This document shows positions 52,770 through 59,567 of a stretch of 64,000 bases of DNA, one piece after another. The notes under the pieces are model-generated. The model made no database searches. It was not told the origin of the DNA and saw nothing but the letters and a program-made list of their open reading frames with translations. Position 1 is the stretch's first letter. Every line of letters starts with the position of its first letter. The translations under genes were made by a program, and so were the position numbers. Source of the stretch: CAYJPV01 sp964396055 (GTDB lineage: Bacteria > Acidobacteriota > Vicinamibacteria > Vicinamibacterales > JAKQTR01); NCBI GenBank assembly GCA_964396055.1, contig CAYNDV010000005.1:1-64000 (forward strand), written 5' to 3'.

Positions 52770-53144
52770 GGCGTGATTGTAGCACTGCGCCGGCTGCGGC
52801 CCCGGATGGCGCGAACCCCCTGACGCAGTGCCGGGGCTTGGCCGGCGGCGTCGACCACGACCCTGCTGTGATGAGCGGGCACTGTCCGGGCAGAAGTGCC
52901 GCAGACCGAAGGCACGGCCGGAGCCGGTCTTGAGATAGCGTTCGAACCGCGCAGCGGTCTTCTCATCGACGAAATTCAGGGACACGAGCACCCGCCAGGA
53001 CTTGGCACGCGCCGTGTGGACGTTCAGGCCGGCGTTGTGCCCCGCCACACGTCGCGCCAAGTCGGACGTGAGGCCGACGTAGTGCTTCGACGAGTCGGTC
53101 TCGCTGCGAAGGACGTAGACGATAGTCTTGGGTAGGCCGGGCAT
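52518..53144 (-). CDS. GIY-YIG endonuclease-domain protein in frame with the downstream small gene
   Basis: 208 residues if read through. Residues 1-80 are a GIY-YIG nuclease domain (IVYVLRSETDSSKHYVGLTSDLARRVAGHNAG, then FERYLKTGSGRAFGLRHF). Stand-alone members of this family normally stop right after the LKTGSGRAF-x-x-x-HF segment. Here the stop is replaced by TGC and a 41-residue Arg/Ser/Pro-rich linker of non-coding character runs on into the 83-residue partner of the nucleotidyltransferase. So either stop loss made a fusion, or two proteins are produced from nested starts. Start ATG at 53144; GTG at 53150 is an alternative. Confidence 0.7.
   Translation of the reverse strand: MPGLPKTIVYVLRSETDSSKHYVGLTSDLARRVAGHNAGLNVHTARAKSWRVLVSLNFVDEKTAARFERYLKTGSGRAFGLRHFCPDSARSSQQGRGRRRRPSPGTASGGSRHPGPQPAQCYNHAVDPADLKAFARRNWALVSEAKTDAWIEMKRGMSVADMLELADGLRRHAMSVRPDWPSADDRADDHAVHVRVSEALRAVVVQPR
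52776..52784 (-). promoter_or_regulatory. extended -10 promoter of the small-protein/nucleotidyltransferase pair
   Basis: Minus strand TGCTACAAT (52784-52776), leaving six bases to the GTG at 52769, the same spacing as in the 7328 gene. No -35 of note. Confidence 0.5.
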
Positions 53145-53261
53145 GGCCACACCAGTTGCAGCTACTGGGCCAGGCAGCGAGGCTTCGGATTACTCAGCAA
53201 CCGGTGGTCGTTCGACACAGAGATCGCAGGAACGGCACTGCGGGAGGGGGTCCGACAGTGG

Positions 53262-53394
53262 CAGAAACTGCGGTCCGCCTTCGCCCGCCGTCGCTCGCTC
53301 CGCGAGCTCTGGCGCGGCTTCGGCGAGACAGCCTTCGCGTGTGGTGCGGCTTCGGCTGGCTTGCCTAGCCGAAGCCACCGATGGTGGCGAAGGC
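53262..53394. repeat. candidate dispersed repeat beside the tRNA gene
   Basis: About 130 bases built of related pieces: GCGGCTTCGGC occurs twice (about 53312 and 53347), GCCTTCGC and GGCGAAGGC are complementary at the ends, and a strong hairpin lies at 53348-53376. The pattern is that of structured intergenic repeats found in many acidobacterial genomes. Only one copy is in the window, so dispersal is unproven. Confidence 0.4.
53348..53376. terminator. hairpin downstream of tRNA-Ser
   Basis: Perfect 10-base arms GGCTTCGGCT / AGCCGAAGCC with a nine-base loop, 19 bases beyond the tRNA 3' end on the minus strand. No T run. May terminate or process the tRNA transcript, or belong to the repeat around it. 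Confidence 0.4.
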
Positions 53395-53485
53395 TGGCGG
53401 AGAGGGGGGGATTCGAACCCCCGTGCCGCTTACGCGACAAGACGCTTTCGAGGCGCCCCCGTTACGACCACTTCGGTACCTCTCC
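53395..53485 (-). tRNA. tRNA-Ser (anticodon CGA)
   Basis: Cloverleaf on the minus strand. Acceptor GGAGAGG pairs with CCTCTCC; the anticodon loop CTCGAAA gives CGA (reads UCG) on stem GGCGC/GCGTC; a long class II variable arm follows; the T arm is GGGGG-TTCGAAT-CCCCC. Discriminator G and the CCA end are encoded. 91 bases including CCA. Confidence 0.95.
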
Positions 53486-53500
53486 GCTCTCGGACTTCTC

Positions 53501-53506
53501 ATTATG
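53501..53506 (-). promoter_or_regulatory. -10 element of the tRNA-Ser gene
   Basis: Minus-strand CATAAT (53506-53501), 16 bases before the tRNA 5' end. No clear -35. Confidence 0.35.
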
Positions 53507-53642
53507 ACAGAGCCCCGAGGCGCGAGGCTAGTGGCACGTGTCACGCCCCCGGGAACCCGGCCCCGGCACCGCGCGCACGACGATCCGGGAGCCCATCAGG
53601 GCCGCACGTGCGCGGACAGTGACGCGCGGCGGCGCCTGGCGG

Positions 53643-54395
53643 CTAGAACCGCACCACCAGGCCCGCGGCGGCGTAGTGCACCAGCGCGAAGGTGTAGACC
53701 TCGTCGTTGTCGGCGCCGCCCTCGAGCAGCCGGTACCCGGCCTTGACGGACCAGTTGCGGCCGCCATGGATGAGCAGGCCGGCGAAGATGTCCTCGGCGC
53801 GGCCCTGGGGCGCGGCCAGCGCGTCGCCCTCGAGCAGCAGCGAGGCGCGGGCGCCAAGACGGCGTTCCACCAGGAAGTTGACCAGCGGCACCACGCCCAC
53901 GTTCGTCTTCTCGGCCATCGTGCCGCCCGCCGTGAGACGGGTGATCGCGTCGCGCACCTTCAGGGTGGCGCCGAACCCGACCCGCCAGGCATCGGTCTGC
54001 ACGGGCTCGTACCGATAGGTGAGCCGGTAGGAGTTGAACACGTAGAGGCCGTCGGTCGGCACGCCGGCATCGAACGTGCTGCCGGCGAACGAGACGGGCT
54101 CATCGAAGGTGCCTGACGCGCGGATCTCCAGCGGCGCCACCAGGGCCGACAGCACGTGCCGGGGCGCCAGCCGCACGTCCGCCCGGAAGCGCCAGAAGAA
54201 CGCCGTGTCGGACGAGAGATCGTCCGTGAGCGAGAACAGGGTGCCCGTATCGCCCGGAATCCGGACGTTGTTGTAGCCGGAAATGGCCGCCCCGCTCTCG
54301 ATGTCGGCACGCCAGCGCTCCTGGGCGCCTGCCGGTTGCGCCGCTGCCATTCCCGCCACCGCTGCCAGCAACCCCATCACGACACGCGTCTTCAT
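53643..54395 (-). CDS. outer-membrane beta-barrel protein of unknown function
   Basis: 250 residues. Signal peptide (VVMGLLAAVAGMAAAQPAGA), then about ten predicted strands with aromatic girdles (SYRLTYRYEPVQTDAWRVGFGATLKV), ending in AAAGLVVRF with a terminal Phe. The size suits a 10-12-strand barrel. The start at 54395 has GGGGG six bases ahead; ATG at 54401 overlaps that site. No family recognised. Confidence 0.78.
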   Translation of the reverse strand: MKTRVVMGLLAAVAGMAAAQPAGAQERWRADIESGAAISGYNNVRIPGDTGTLFSLTDDLSSDTAFFWRFRADVRLAPRHVLSALVAPLEIRASGTFDEPVSFAGSTFDAGVPTDGLYVFNSYRLTYRYEPVQTDAWRVGFGATLKVRDAITRLTAGGTMAEKTNVGVVPLVNFLVERRLGARASLLLEGDALAAPQGRAEDIFAGLLIHGGRNWSVKAGYRLLEGGADNDEVYTFALVHYAAAGLVVRF

Positions 54396-54464
54396 GTGCA
54401 TCCCCCACCGTTTAGGACGCCGGTGCCGCCGGGGCCGTTCCCGGCCGGGGCACCCCACCCGCCC

Positions 54465-54494
54465 CTGTCAATCCGTGTCACGCTGGGGCACAAT
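54465..54494 (+). promoter_or_regulatory. possible promoter of the Gfo/Idh/MocA gene
   Basis: -35 CTGTCA (54465-54470), 18-base spacer, -10 CACAAT (54489-54494). Leader about 75 bases. Confidence 0.3.
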
Positions 54495-54577
54495 CATGCG
54501 GCGCGGGCCCCCGGTCAGGCGTGGTGGCCTCAGTCCCCGGCGTCCGATGACGCGGGCCGCGCATCCGGGAGGACATC

Positions 54578-55831
54578 ATGGGTCAGCCACCACTGAGATT
54601 TGGACTTGTGGGCGCCGGGTTCATCGCGAAGTTCCAGCTGGCCGCCCTGCGGCAACTGCGCGGCATCGACGTCAGCGGCGTCGTCGCCCCGAAGGGCGCG
54701 GAGGAGCTGGCCGCGCAGTCCAGGCAGTGGGGCACCGGCGACACGATCGTCTACCCCACCATCGCCGAGATGACGAAGCACGTGGACGTCATCGCCGTCT
54801 TCGCACCCAACTTCGCCCGCGTCGAGATCGTCGAAGCCATCGTCGACGCGGTGAAGGCCGGCGCCGCCCTGAAGGGTCTCATCTGCGAGAAGCCCCTCGG
54901 CCGGAACGTGCGAGAAGCCCGGCGCCTCGTGGATCTGGCGGGTTCGACGGGCCTGCCCACGGCGTACTTCGAGAACCAGCTCTTCATGAAGGCCATCCGC
55001 GCCCAGCTCGCGCAGCTCGAACAGGTGCGCCGCCAGATGGGCCCGATGACGCTCGTGCGCTCCGCCGAGGAACACGGCGGGCCCCACGAAGGGTGGTTCT
55101 GGGATCCCACGCGCCAGGGCGGCGGCGTGCTGTGCGACATGGGCTGCCACAGCATCGCCACGGGCTGGTACGCCCTCACGCCCACGGGCAAGCCCCTCAC
55201 CTTCCTGCAGCCGGTCGAGGTCACAGCCGATCTGGGCCTGCTCAAGTGGGGCCAGCCGGCCTGGCGCGAGAAGCTGCTGCGCGACCGCGGCGTGGACTAC
55301 GCCGCGACGCCCGCCGAGGACTTTGCCACGGGCATGGTCACCTATCGCAACCCGGAGACCGGCCAGCGGGTGAAGGCGCAGTTCACCAACTCCTGGATGT
55401 TCGAGAAGCAGGGGCTGCGCGTCCTGATGGACGGGATGGGGCCGGGCTACGCGTTCGAGGTCAACACGCTGCTGTCGCCGCTCAACATCTTCATCGGCGA
55501 TGCGGCGGCAGACGCGATCGCCGACGCGGAATCTGCCCTGGAGAAGTCGACGGCGTCGCGGGGACTGCTGGCGGTGCAGCCGAACGAGCCGGATCTGTAC
55601 GGCTATCCCGACGAGAACGCCGATGCCCTCGAGGCCTTCACGCAGGGGCGAGACGCGATGCTGCCCTGGAGATACGGCCTCGAGATCACCAGGCTCGTCA
55701 TGGCCGCGTACATGTCGGCCGAACAGCGGCGCGTGGTCGATCTCACCGACCCCGCCACGCGGGCGGCCCTCGACACGTACGTCCCGCTGATTCAGCAGGG
55801 CCGCGGCGCGGATCAACTCTACGGACGGTAG
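54578..55831 (+). CDS. Gfo/Idh/MocA family NAD(P)-dependent oxidoreductase
   Basis: 417 residues. Rossmann motif FGLVGAGFIAKFQLAAL at the N-terminus; the catalytic EKP signature in LICEKPLGRNVREARRL (about residue 107); and a C-terminal substrate domain with GGGVLCDMGCHSIATGWYAL, where the His is expected to be catalytic. Family members oxidise or epimerise sugars and inositols using NAD(P). No signal peptide. GGGAGG precedes the ATG. It converges with the sulfatase at a 4-base gap; sugar-acid or amino-sugar catabolism is a plausible role beside the polysaccharide genes. Confidence 0.92.
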   Translation: MGQPPLRFGLVGAGFIAKFQLAALRQLRGIDVSGVVAPKGAEELAAQSRQWGTGDTIVYPTIAEMTKHVDVIAVFAPNFARVEIVEAIVDAVKAGAALKGLICEKPLGRNVREARRLVDLAGSTGLPTAYFENQLFMKAIRAQLAQLEQVRRQMGPMTLVRSAEEHGGPHEGWFWDPTRQGGGVLCDMGCHSIATGWYALTPTGKPLTFLQPVEVTADLGLLKWGQPAWREKLLRDRGVDYAATPAEDFATGMVTYRNPETGQRVKAQFTNSWMFEKQGLRVLMDGMGPGYAFEVNTLLSPLNIFIGDAAADAIADAESALEKSTASRGLLAVQPNEPDLYGYPDENADALEAFTQGRDAMLPWRYGLEITRLVMAAYMSAEQRRVVDLTDPATRAALDTYVPLIQQGRGADQLYGR

Positions 55832-55835
55832 GGGC

Positions 55836-57344
55836 CTACTTCCTGGGGTGTGACCCGGCTGGGGCCGTCGCCACGGCCTCGGGGGCTCCGCTCAGTACGA
55901 GTTCCTCACCCGGCAGGGCGGGCGGCAGGGCCAGCCGCTTCCGCATCGCCTCGAACTCGATCTGCAGGAGCGGCGATTTCACCATCCCGGCCGCGAGCTC
56001 GTTGACCCGCTTCTGGAGCGCCGCCACCTTCTCGGGGTGCTGGTCGGCCACGTTCGTGCGCTCGGACGGATCCTGCGCGATGTTGTAGAGCTCCGGCACC
56101 GACGGCAGGGGCGCCCGCCACACCAGCTTCCAGTCGTGCTGCCTGATGCCGGCGCGGAGGCCCTCGAGGTTGTAGACGACCTCGGTGCGCGGCGACGGCC
56201 GCCCGTCGGCGATGGTCGACCACATGTCCAACCCGTCCAGGGGTTTCGCCCGTGCCGTGCGGCCTCCCGCGAGGCCCACCAGCGTCGGGTACATGTCGAC
56301 CACGTGCATCATGCCCTCGACCGTGGCGCCGGCCCGCACCCGGCCGGGCCAGTTCACGAGGGCCGGCACGCGCGTGCCGCCCTCGTAGAGGGACGCCTTG
56401 CCGTCGCGGTACGGCCCGTTGTCGCACGGGACCTTGAACGAATTCGGGTCGCCCTCGCCGGCGAACATGGCGTTGCGGGTGCCCCCGTTGTCGCTCTGGA
56501 ACACGATCAGCGTGTTACCGCGCAGTCCCTTCCGTTCGAGGGCCGCGATCACCTTGCCAATCGCGTCGTCCATCGCCGTGATCGCGGCGGCGTACGCCCG
56601 GCGGCTCGGGTCGGCAATGCCGGCGTACCGGTCGAGATACGCCTGCGGCGCCTGGTAGGGCGTGTGCGGGGCGTTGAACGCCAGGTACAGGTAGAACGGC
56701 TTGCCCGGGTTCCTCGACTCGATGTAGCGCACGGCGTCGTCGCCCAGCAGCGTGGTGGAGTACCCGGCCTCCGTGACGCGTGTGTTGTCCCGGTACCAGT
56801 CCACCACGCCGTGCTGTTCGTGGGTGAAGTAGTCGATCTCACCGATGAGCGGCCCGTACTGGTAATCGAAGCCGCGCTGACGGGGCCAGTACTTCGCGTC
56901 CGCGTGGCCGAGGTGCCACTTGCCGACGATCGCGGTGTCGTATCCCGCGTCCTTCAGGGCTTGCGGCAGCAGCCACTCGTCGGTGGGCAGCCCGTAGGTG
57001 TGGCCCGACGGGATGACCAGCGTCTGCAGGCCGTAACGGAACGGGTAGCGGCCGGTCAGGAGCGCCGCCCGCGTCGGCGTGCACATCGGCTGGGCGTAGA
57101 ACTGCTCCAGCCGCGTGCCCGTAGCCGCCAGGCGGTCGATCTGCGGCGTGGCGATGTCGCTGCCGTGGTAGCCCACGTCCTTCCAGCCGAGGTCGTCGGC
57201 CACGACGTAGACGATGTTCGGCTGCTGGGCGACGGCGGCCCGGGGCCATCCGAGCCCGAGCGCCAGGGTGACGAACGCAGCCATGACGACACACCGGCGG
57301 CTGGCGAGACGACGGACGTGGACACTGATAGGCATTCTGATCAT
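55836..57344 (-). CDS. exported type I sulfatase
   Basis: 502 residues. A signal peptide (VVMAAFVTLALGLGWPRAAVA) is followed by the alkaline-phosphatase-fold sulfatase domain: PNIVYVVADDLGW (Ca-binding Asp pair) and CTPTRAALLTG at residues 88-98, where Cys88 in C-x-P-x-R is the residue converted to formylglycine. TAIVGKWHLGH and FQSDNGGT are further signatures. An anaerobic or FGE-type sulfatase-maturing enzyme is needed but not encoded here. Start ATG at 57344, or the in-frame ATG at 57335. Last gene of a minus-strand group with the two-component system and GH29-CE15, so a sulfated glycan is a reasonable substrate. Confidence 0.92.
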   Translation of the reverse strand: MIRMPISVHVRRLASRRCVVMAAFVTLALGLGWPRAAVAQQPNIVYVVADDLGWKDVGYHGSDIATPQIDRLAATGTRLEQFYAQPMCTPTRAALLTGRYPFRYGLQTLVIPSGHTYGLPTDEWLLPQALKDAGYDTAIVGKWHLGHADAKYWPRQRGFDYQYGPLIGEIDYFTHEQHGVVDWYRDNTRVTEAGYSTTLLGDDAVRYIESRNPGKPFYLYLAFNAPHTPYQAPQAYLDRYAGIADPSRRAYAAAITAMDDAIGKVIAALERKGLRGNTLIVFQSDNGGTRNAMFAGEGDPNSFKVPCDNGPYRDGKASLYEGGTRVPALVNWPGRVRAGATVEGMMHVVDMYPTLVGLAGGRTARAKPLDGLDMWSTIADGRPSPRTEVVYNLEGLRAGIRQHDWKLVWRAPLPSVPELYNIAQDPSERTNVADQHPEKVAALQKRVNELAAGMVKSPLLQIEFEAMRKRLALPPALPGEELVLSGAPEAVATAPAGSHPRK

Positions 57345-57415
57345 CAATGCTACCGGCGCCACGGCAGGAGCACTACTGTCCATTCGGACAGGTGGCCGGA
57401 ACACGGAGCAGACGA

Positions 57416-58090
57416 TCAGGCTGGCTCGTCCGGCGGGGTCTTCGGATGGACGAGCCCGAGGGCGACGGCGTGCCGGACGAGTTCGGCGCTGGTCTTGAGG
57501 CCCAGCTTCTTCATCATGCCGTACTTGTGGAAGGCCACCGTTCGGCGCGTGAGTCCGAGCAGGCCGGCGGCTTCCGGCATGGAGCGGCCTTCGGCCAGCA
57601 ACTGCAGCACCTCGCGCTCGCGCAGGCTGAGGGATGGCTGGCCCCTCCGGTCCACGCGGTTCACGAACACTGCGGCAGGCTCGGTCGTGATGGCTGCCGC
57701 GATGTACAGCTGTCCGCGTGCCACGTGTTCCAGCGCCTGGAACAACTCGCGTGCGGCCGCGGACTTGACCACGTAGCCGGCGGCGCCGCGGCGAAGGGCT
57801 TCGGCGGCCGTGTCGGGGTCCTCGTCCACCGTCAGCACGATGATCCGCGCCCTGGGCAGGTGCTGCCGGATGCGCAGGATGGCATCCAGGCCGTTGAGCC
57901 CCGGCATGGTGATGTCGGTCACGATGACGTCGGGTTGCAGATCCACGGCAGCCTGGATGAGGGCGCGCCCGTCGGTGACCGCCCCCACGACATCGAACGC
58001 CGGCTGGAGCAGCGACCGGAGCGAGTCGAGGAGAATCGCATGATCGTCGGCGAGCAGTACACGCACCCTGGTCCCGGGCATCGCACTCAC
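57416..58090 (-). CDS. NarL/LuxR-type response regulator
   Basis: 224 residues from GTG (58090), overlapping the kinase stop by four bases. The receiver domain has VLLADDHAILLDSL, Asp in DVIVTDITMPGLNGL and Lys in GYVVKSAAARELF. The C-terminal LuxR helix-turn-helix is SLREREVLQLLAEGRSMPEAAGLLGLTRRTVAFHKYGMMKKL. Cognate to the upstream kinase. Probable targets are the flanking sulfatase and GH29-CE15 genes. Confidence 0.92.
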   Translation of the reverse strand: MSAMPGTRVRVLLADDHAILLDSLRSLLQPAFDVVGAVTDGRALIQAAVDLQPDVIVTDITMPGLNGLDAILRIRQHLPRARIIVLTVDEDPDTAAEALRRGAAGYVVKSAAARELFQALEHVARGQLYIAAAITTEPAAVFVNRVDRRGQPSLSLREREVLQLLAEGRSMPEAAGLLGLTRRTVAFHKYGMMKKLGLKTSAELVRHAVALGLVHPKTPPDEPA

Positions 58091-59544
58091 TCCTGGTTGC
58101 GAGCGGCGTCGACGGGCGACTCCGCCTCGTCGATGGGCACGGTGGCCTCAACGCGCGTGCCGCCCCCCTGGCGCGTCGTCACCGACAGCCGGCCGCCCAG
58201 CAGCCTGGCCCGCTCCTCCATGCTCAGCAGGCCGAGACCACGTGTCCGGCTCTCTTCGTCGACATTGAACCCGCGACCATTGTCCTCCACCACCAGGCGA
58301 ATGCCGTCCGCGGCTCGGGACAGCGTCACCCGGGCGGACGTCGCCCGGCTGTGGCGCACGACATTGCGGGTGGCTTCCTGGAGGATGCGGAACAGGCTCA
58401 CCCCCGCGCGGCCGCGCACGTCATCGGGCAGGCCGTCGGCCACGAAGGTGAACGCCACCCCCGACGTGGCGCTCATGTCGCGGCACCAGCCCCTGGCCGT
58501 GCTGACGAGGCCCAGTTGGTCCAGCTTGGCGGGATGCAGTCGGTACGAGAGCGCGTGCAAGTCGGAGGACAGGGACTGCACCTCCGACAGGGCGCGCGCC
58601 ACGCGCGAATCGGCTGTCTCTCCGGACTGTTGCTGCAGCGCGCTCAGGTCGAGAGCCACCACCGCGAGGCGCTGGCTGTGATCGTCGTGCAGTTCCCGGG
58701 CGATCCGCCGGCGTTCGTCCTCCTGGGCGTCAATCAGCCGGCGGCTCAACTGCTGCGACTCGCGAATCACCTGGCGCATCTGGAGCTCGCGCTCCCGGAG
58801 GGCCGCCTCGCTGGCCCGCAGGTCGCGGACCAGGCTCGCCTCACGCAGCACCTTGTTGCCGAGCTCGTACCCCATCACGAGCAGCGCGGGCCCGAACAGC
58901 GGCGCGCCAAATGACGGCGCCCGGTAGAAGCCCCCGTACACCAGGGCCGCCTGCGCGGCGGCCAGCAGGGCAAAACCTCCGACGGTGCCGCCGAGCGCCG
59001 CGGCCTGTCTCTTCGCTTCCCGATCGCCCGTCCGCCACCGCGTCACCGAGGCATCGACGACGAACACCACGACCAGCAGGAAGCTGAGATGCACGATCCA
59101 GTGCCAGGCGCTGAGCTGCCCGAGGCCGATCGTCACGGTCTCTCCCAGGTAGGAGATCCGGGCAATCCCGGTCAGGGCGCTGTAGTCGGCGTTGGGCGGG
59201 CGCACAAAGTTCACCACGAGGGTGACCAGGTTGATGCCCCACGCGGCGTGCGCCACCCAGGCGCGGCCCGTGCCGAAGTGGGCGCGGACGAAGGCCAGGA
59301 TGCCCACCACCATCGCGAAAATCGGCACGTGCACCCATCGCAGGCGCGTGGCAAACACCTCCACCGTCGCCGCGCGCATCATCCCGAGTTCGAGCAGCGC
59401 GAACCCCGCCACGCCGCACGCCAGCACGGCAAAGTACAGGTGTTCCCGGCCGGAGCGGTCCCGCCACCAGATGCTGGTGTGAATCATCGCCAGCGTCATG
59501 CTGGCGGCGGCCAGGATCCACGAGACGATCGCGATGGGGCTCAT
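58087..59544 (-). CDS. membrane sensor histidine kinase, HisKA_3/NarX type
   Basis: 485 residues. Seven or eight hydrophobic helices (about residues 3-215) form an input region akin to the 7TM/MASE-like class, with TLAMIHTSIWWRDRSGREHLYF at the start. A coiled coil leads to the HisKA_3 dimerisation helix with RRIARELHDDHSQRLAVVALDL (phospho-His in ELHDD) and an HATPase with VEDNGRGFNV. Start ATG at 59544 after GGGA; 23 bases after the GH29-CE15 stop. No periplasmic ligand domain, so it likely senses a membrane or intramembrane cue. Confidence 0.9.
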   Translation of the reverse strand: MSPIAIVSWILAAASMTLAMIHTSIWWRDRSGREHLYFAVLACGVAGFALLELGMMRAATVEVFATRLRWVHVPIFAMVVGILAFVRAHFGTGRAWVAHAAWGINLVTLVVNFVRPPNADYSALTGIARISYLGETVTIGLGQLSAWHWIVHLSFLLVVVFVVDASVTRWRTGDREAKRQAAALGGTVGGFALLAAAQAALVYGGFYRAPSFGAPLFGPALLVMGYELGNKVLREASLVRDLRASEAALRERELQMRQVIRESQQLSRRLIDAQEDERRRIARELHDDHSQRLAVVALDLSALQQQSGETADSRVARALSEVQSLSSDLHALSYRLHPAKLDQLGLVSTARGWCRDMSATSGVAFTFVADGLPDDVRGRAGVSLFRILQEATRNVVRHSRATSARVTLSRAADGIRLVVEDNGRGFNVDEESRTRGLGLLSMEERARLLGGRLSVTTRQGGGTRVEATVPIDEAESPVDAARNQE

Positions 59545-59567
59545 GGTCGCTTCCCGCGCAGTACGCG

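Noticed and set aside
53381..53746. Open frames across tRNA-Ser
   Set aside because: They pass through the tRNA cloverleaf and have no plausible start signals.
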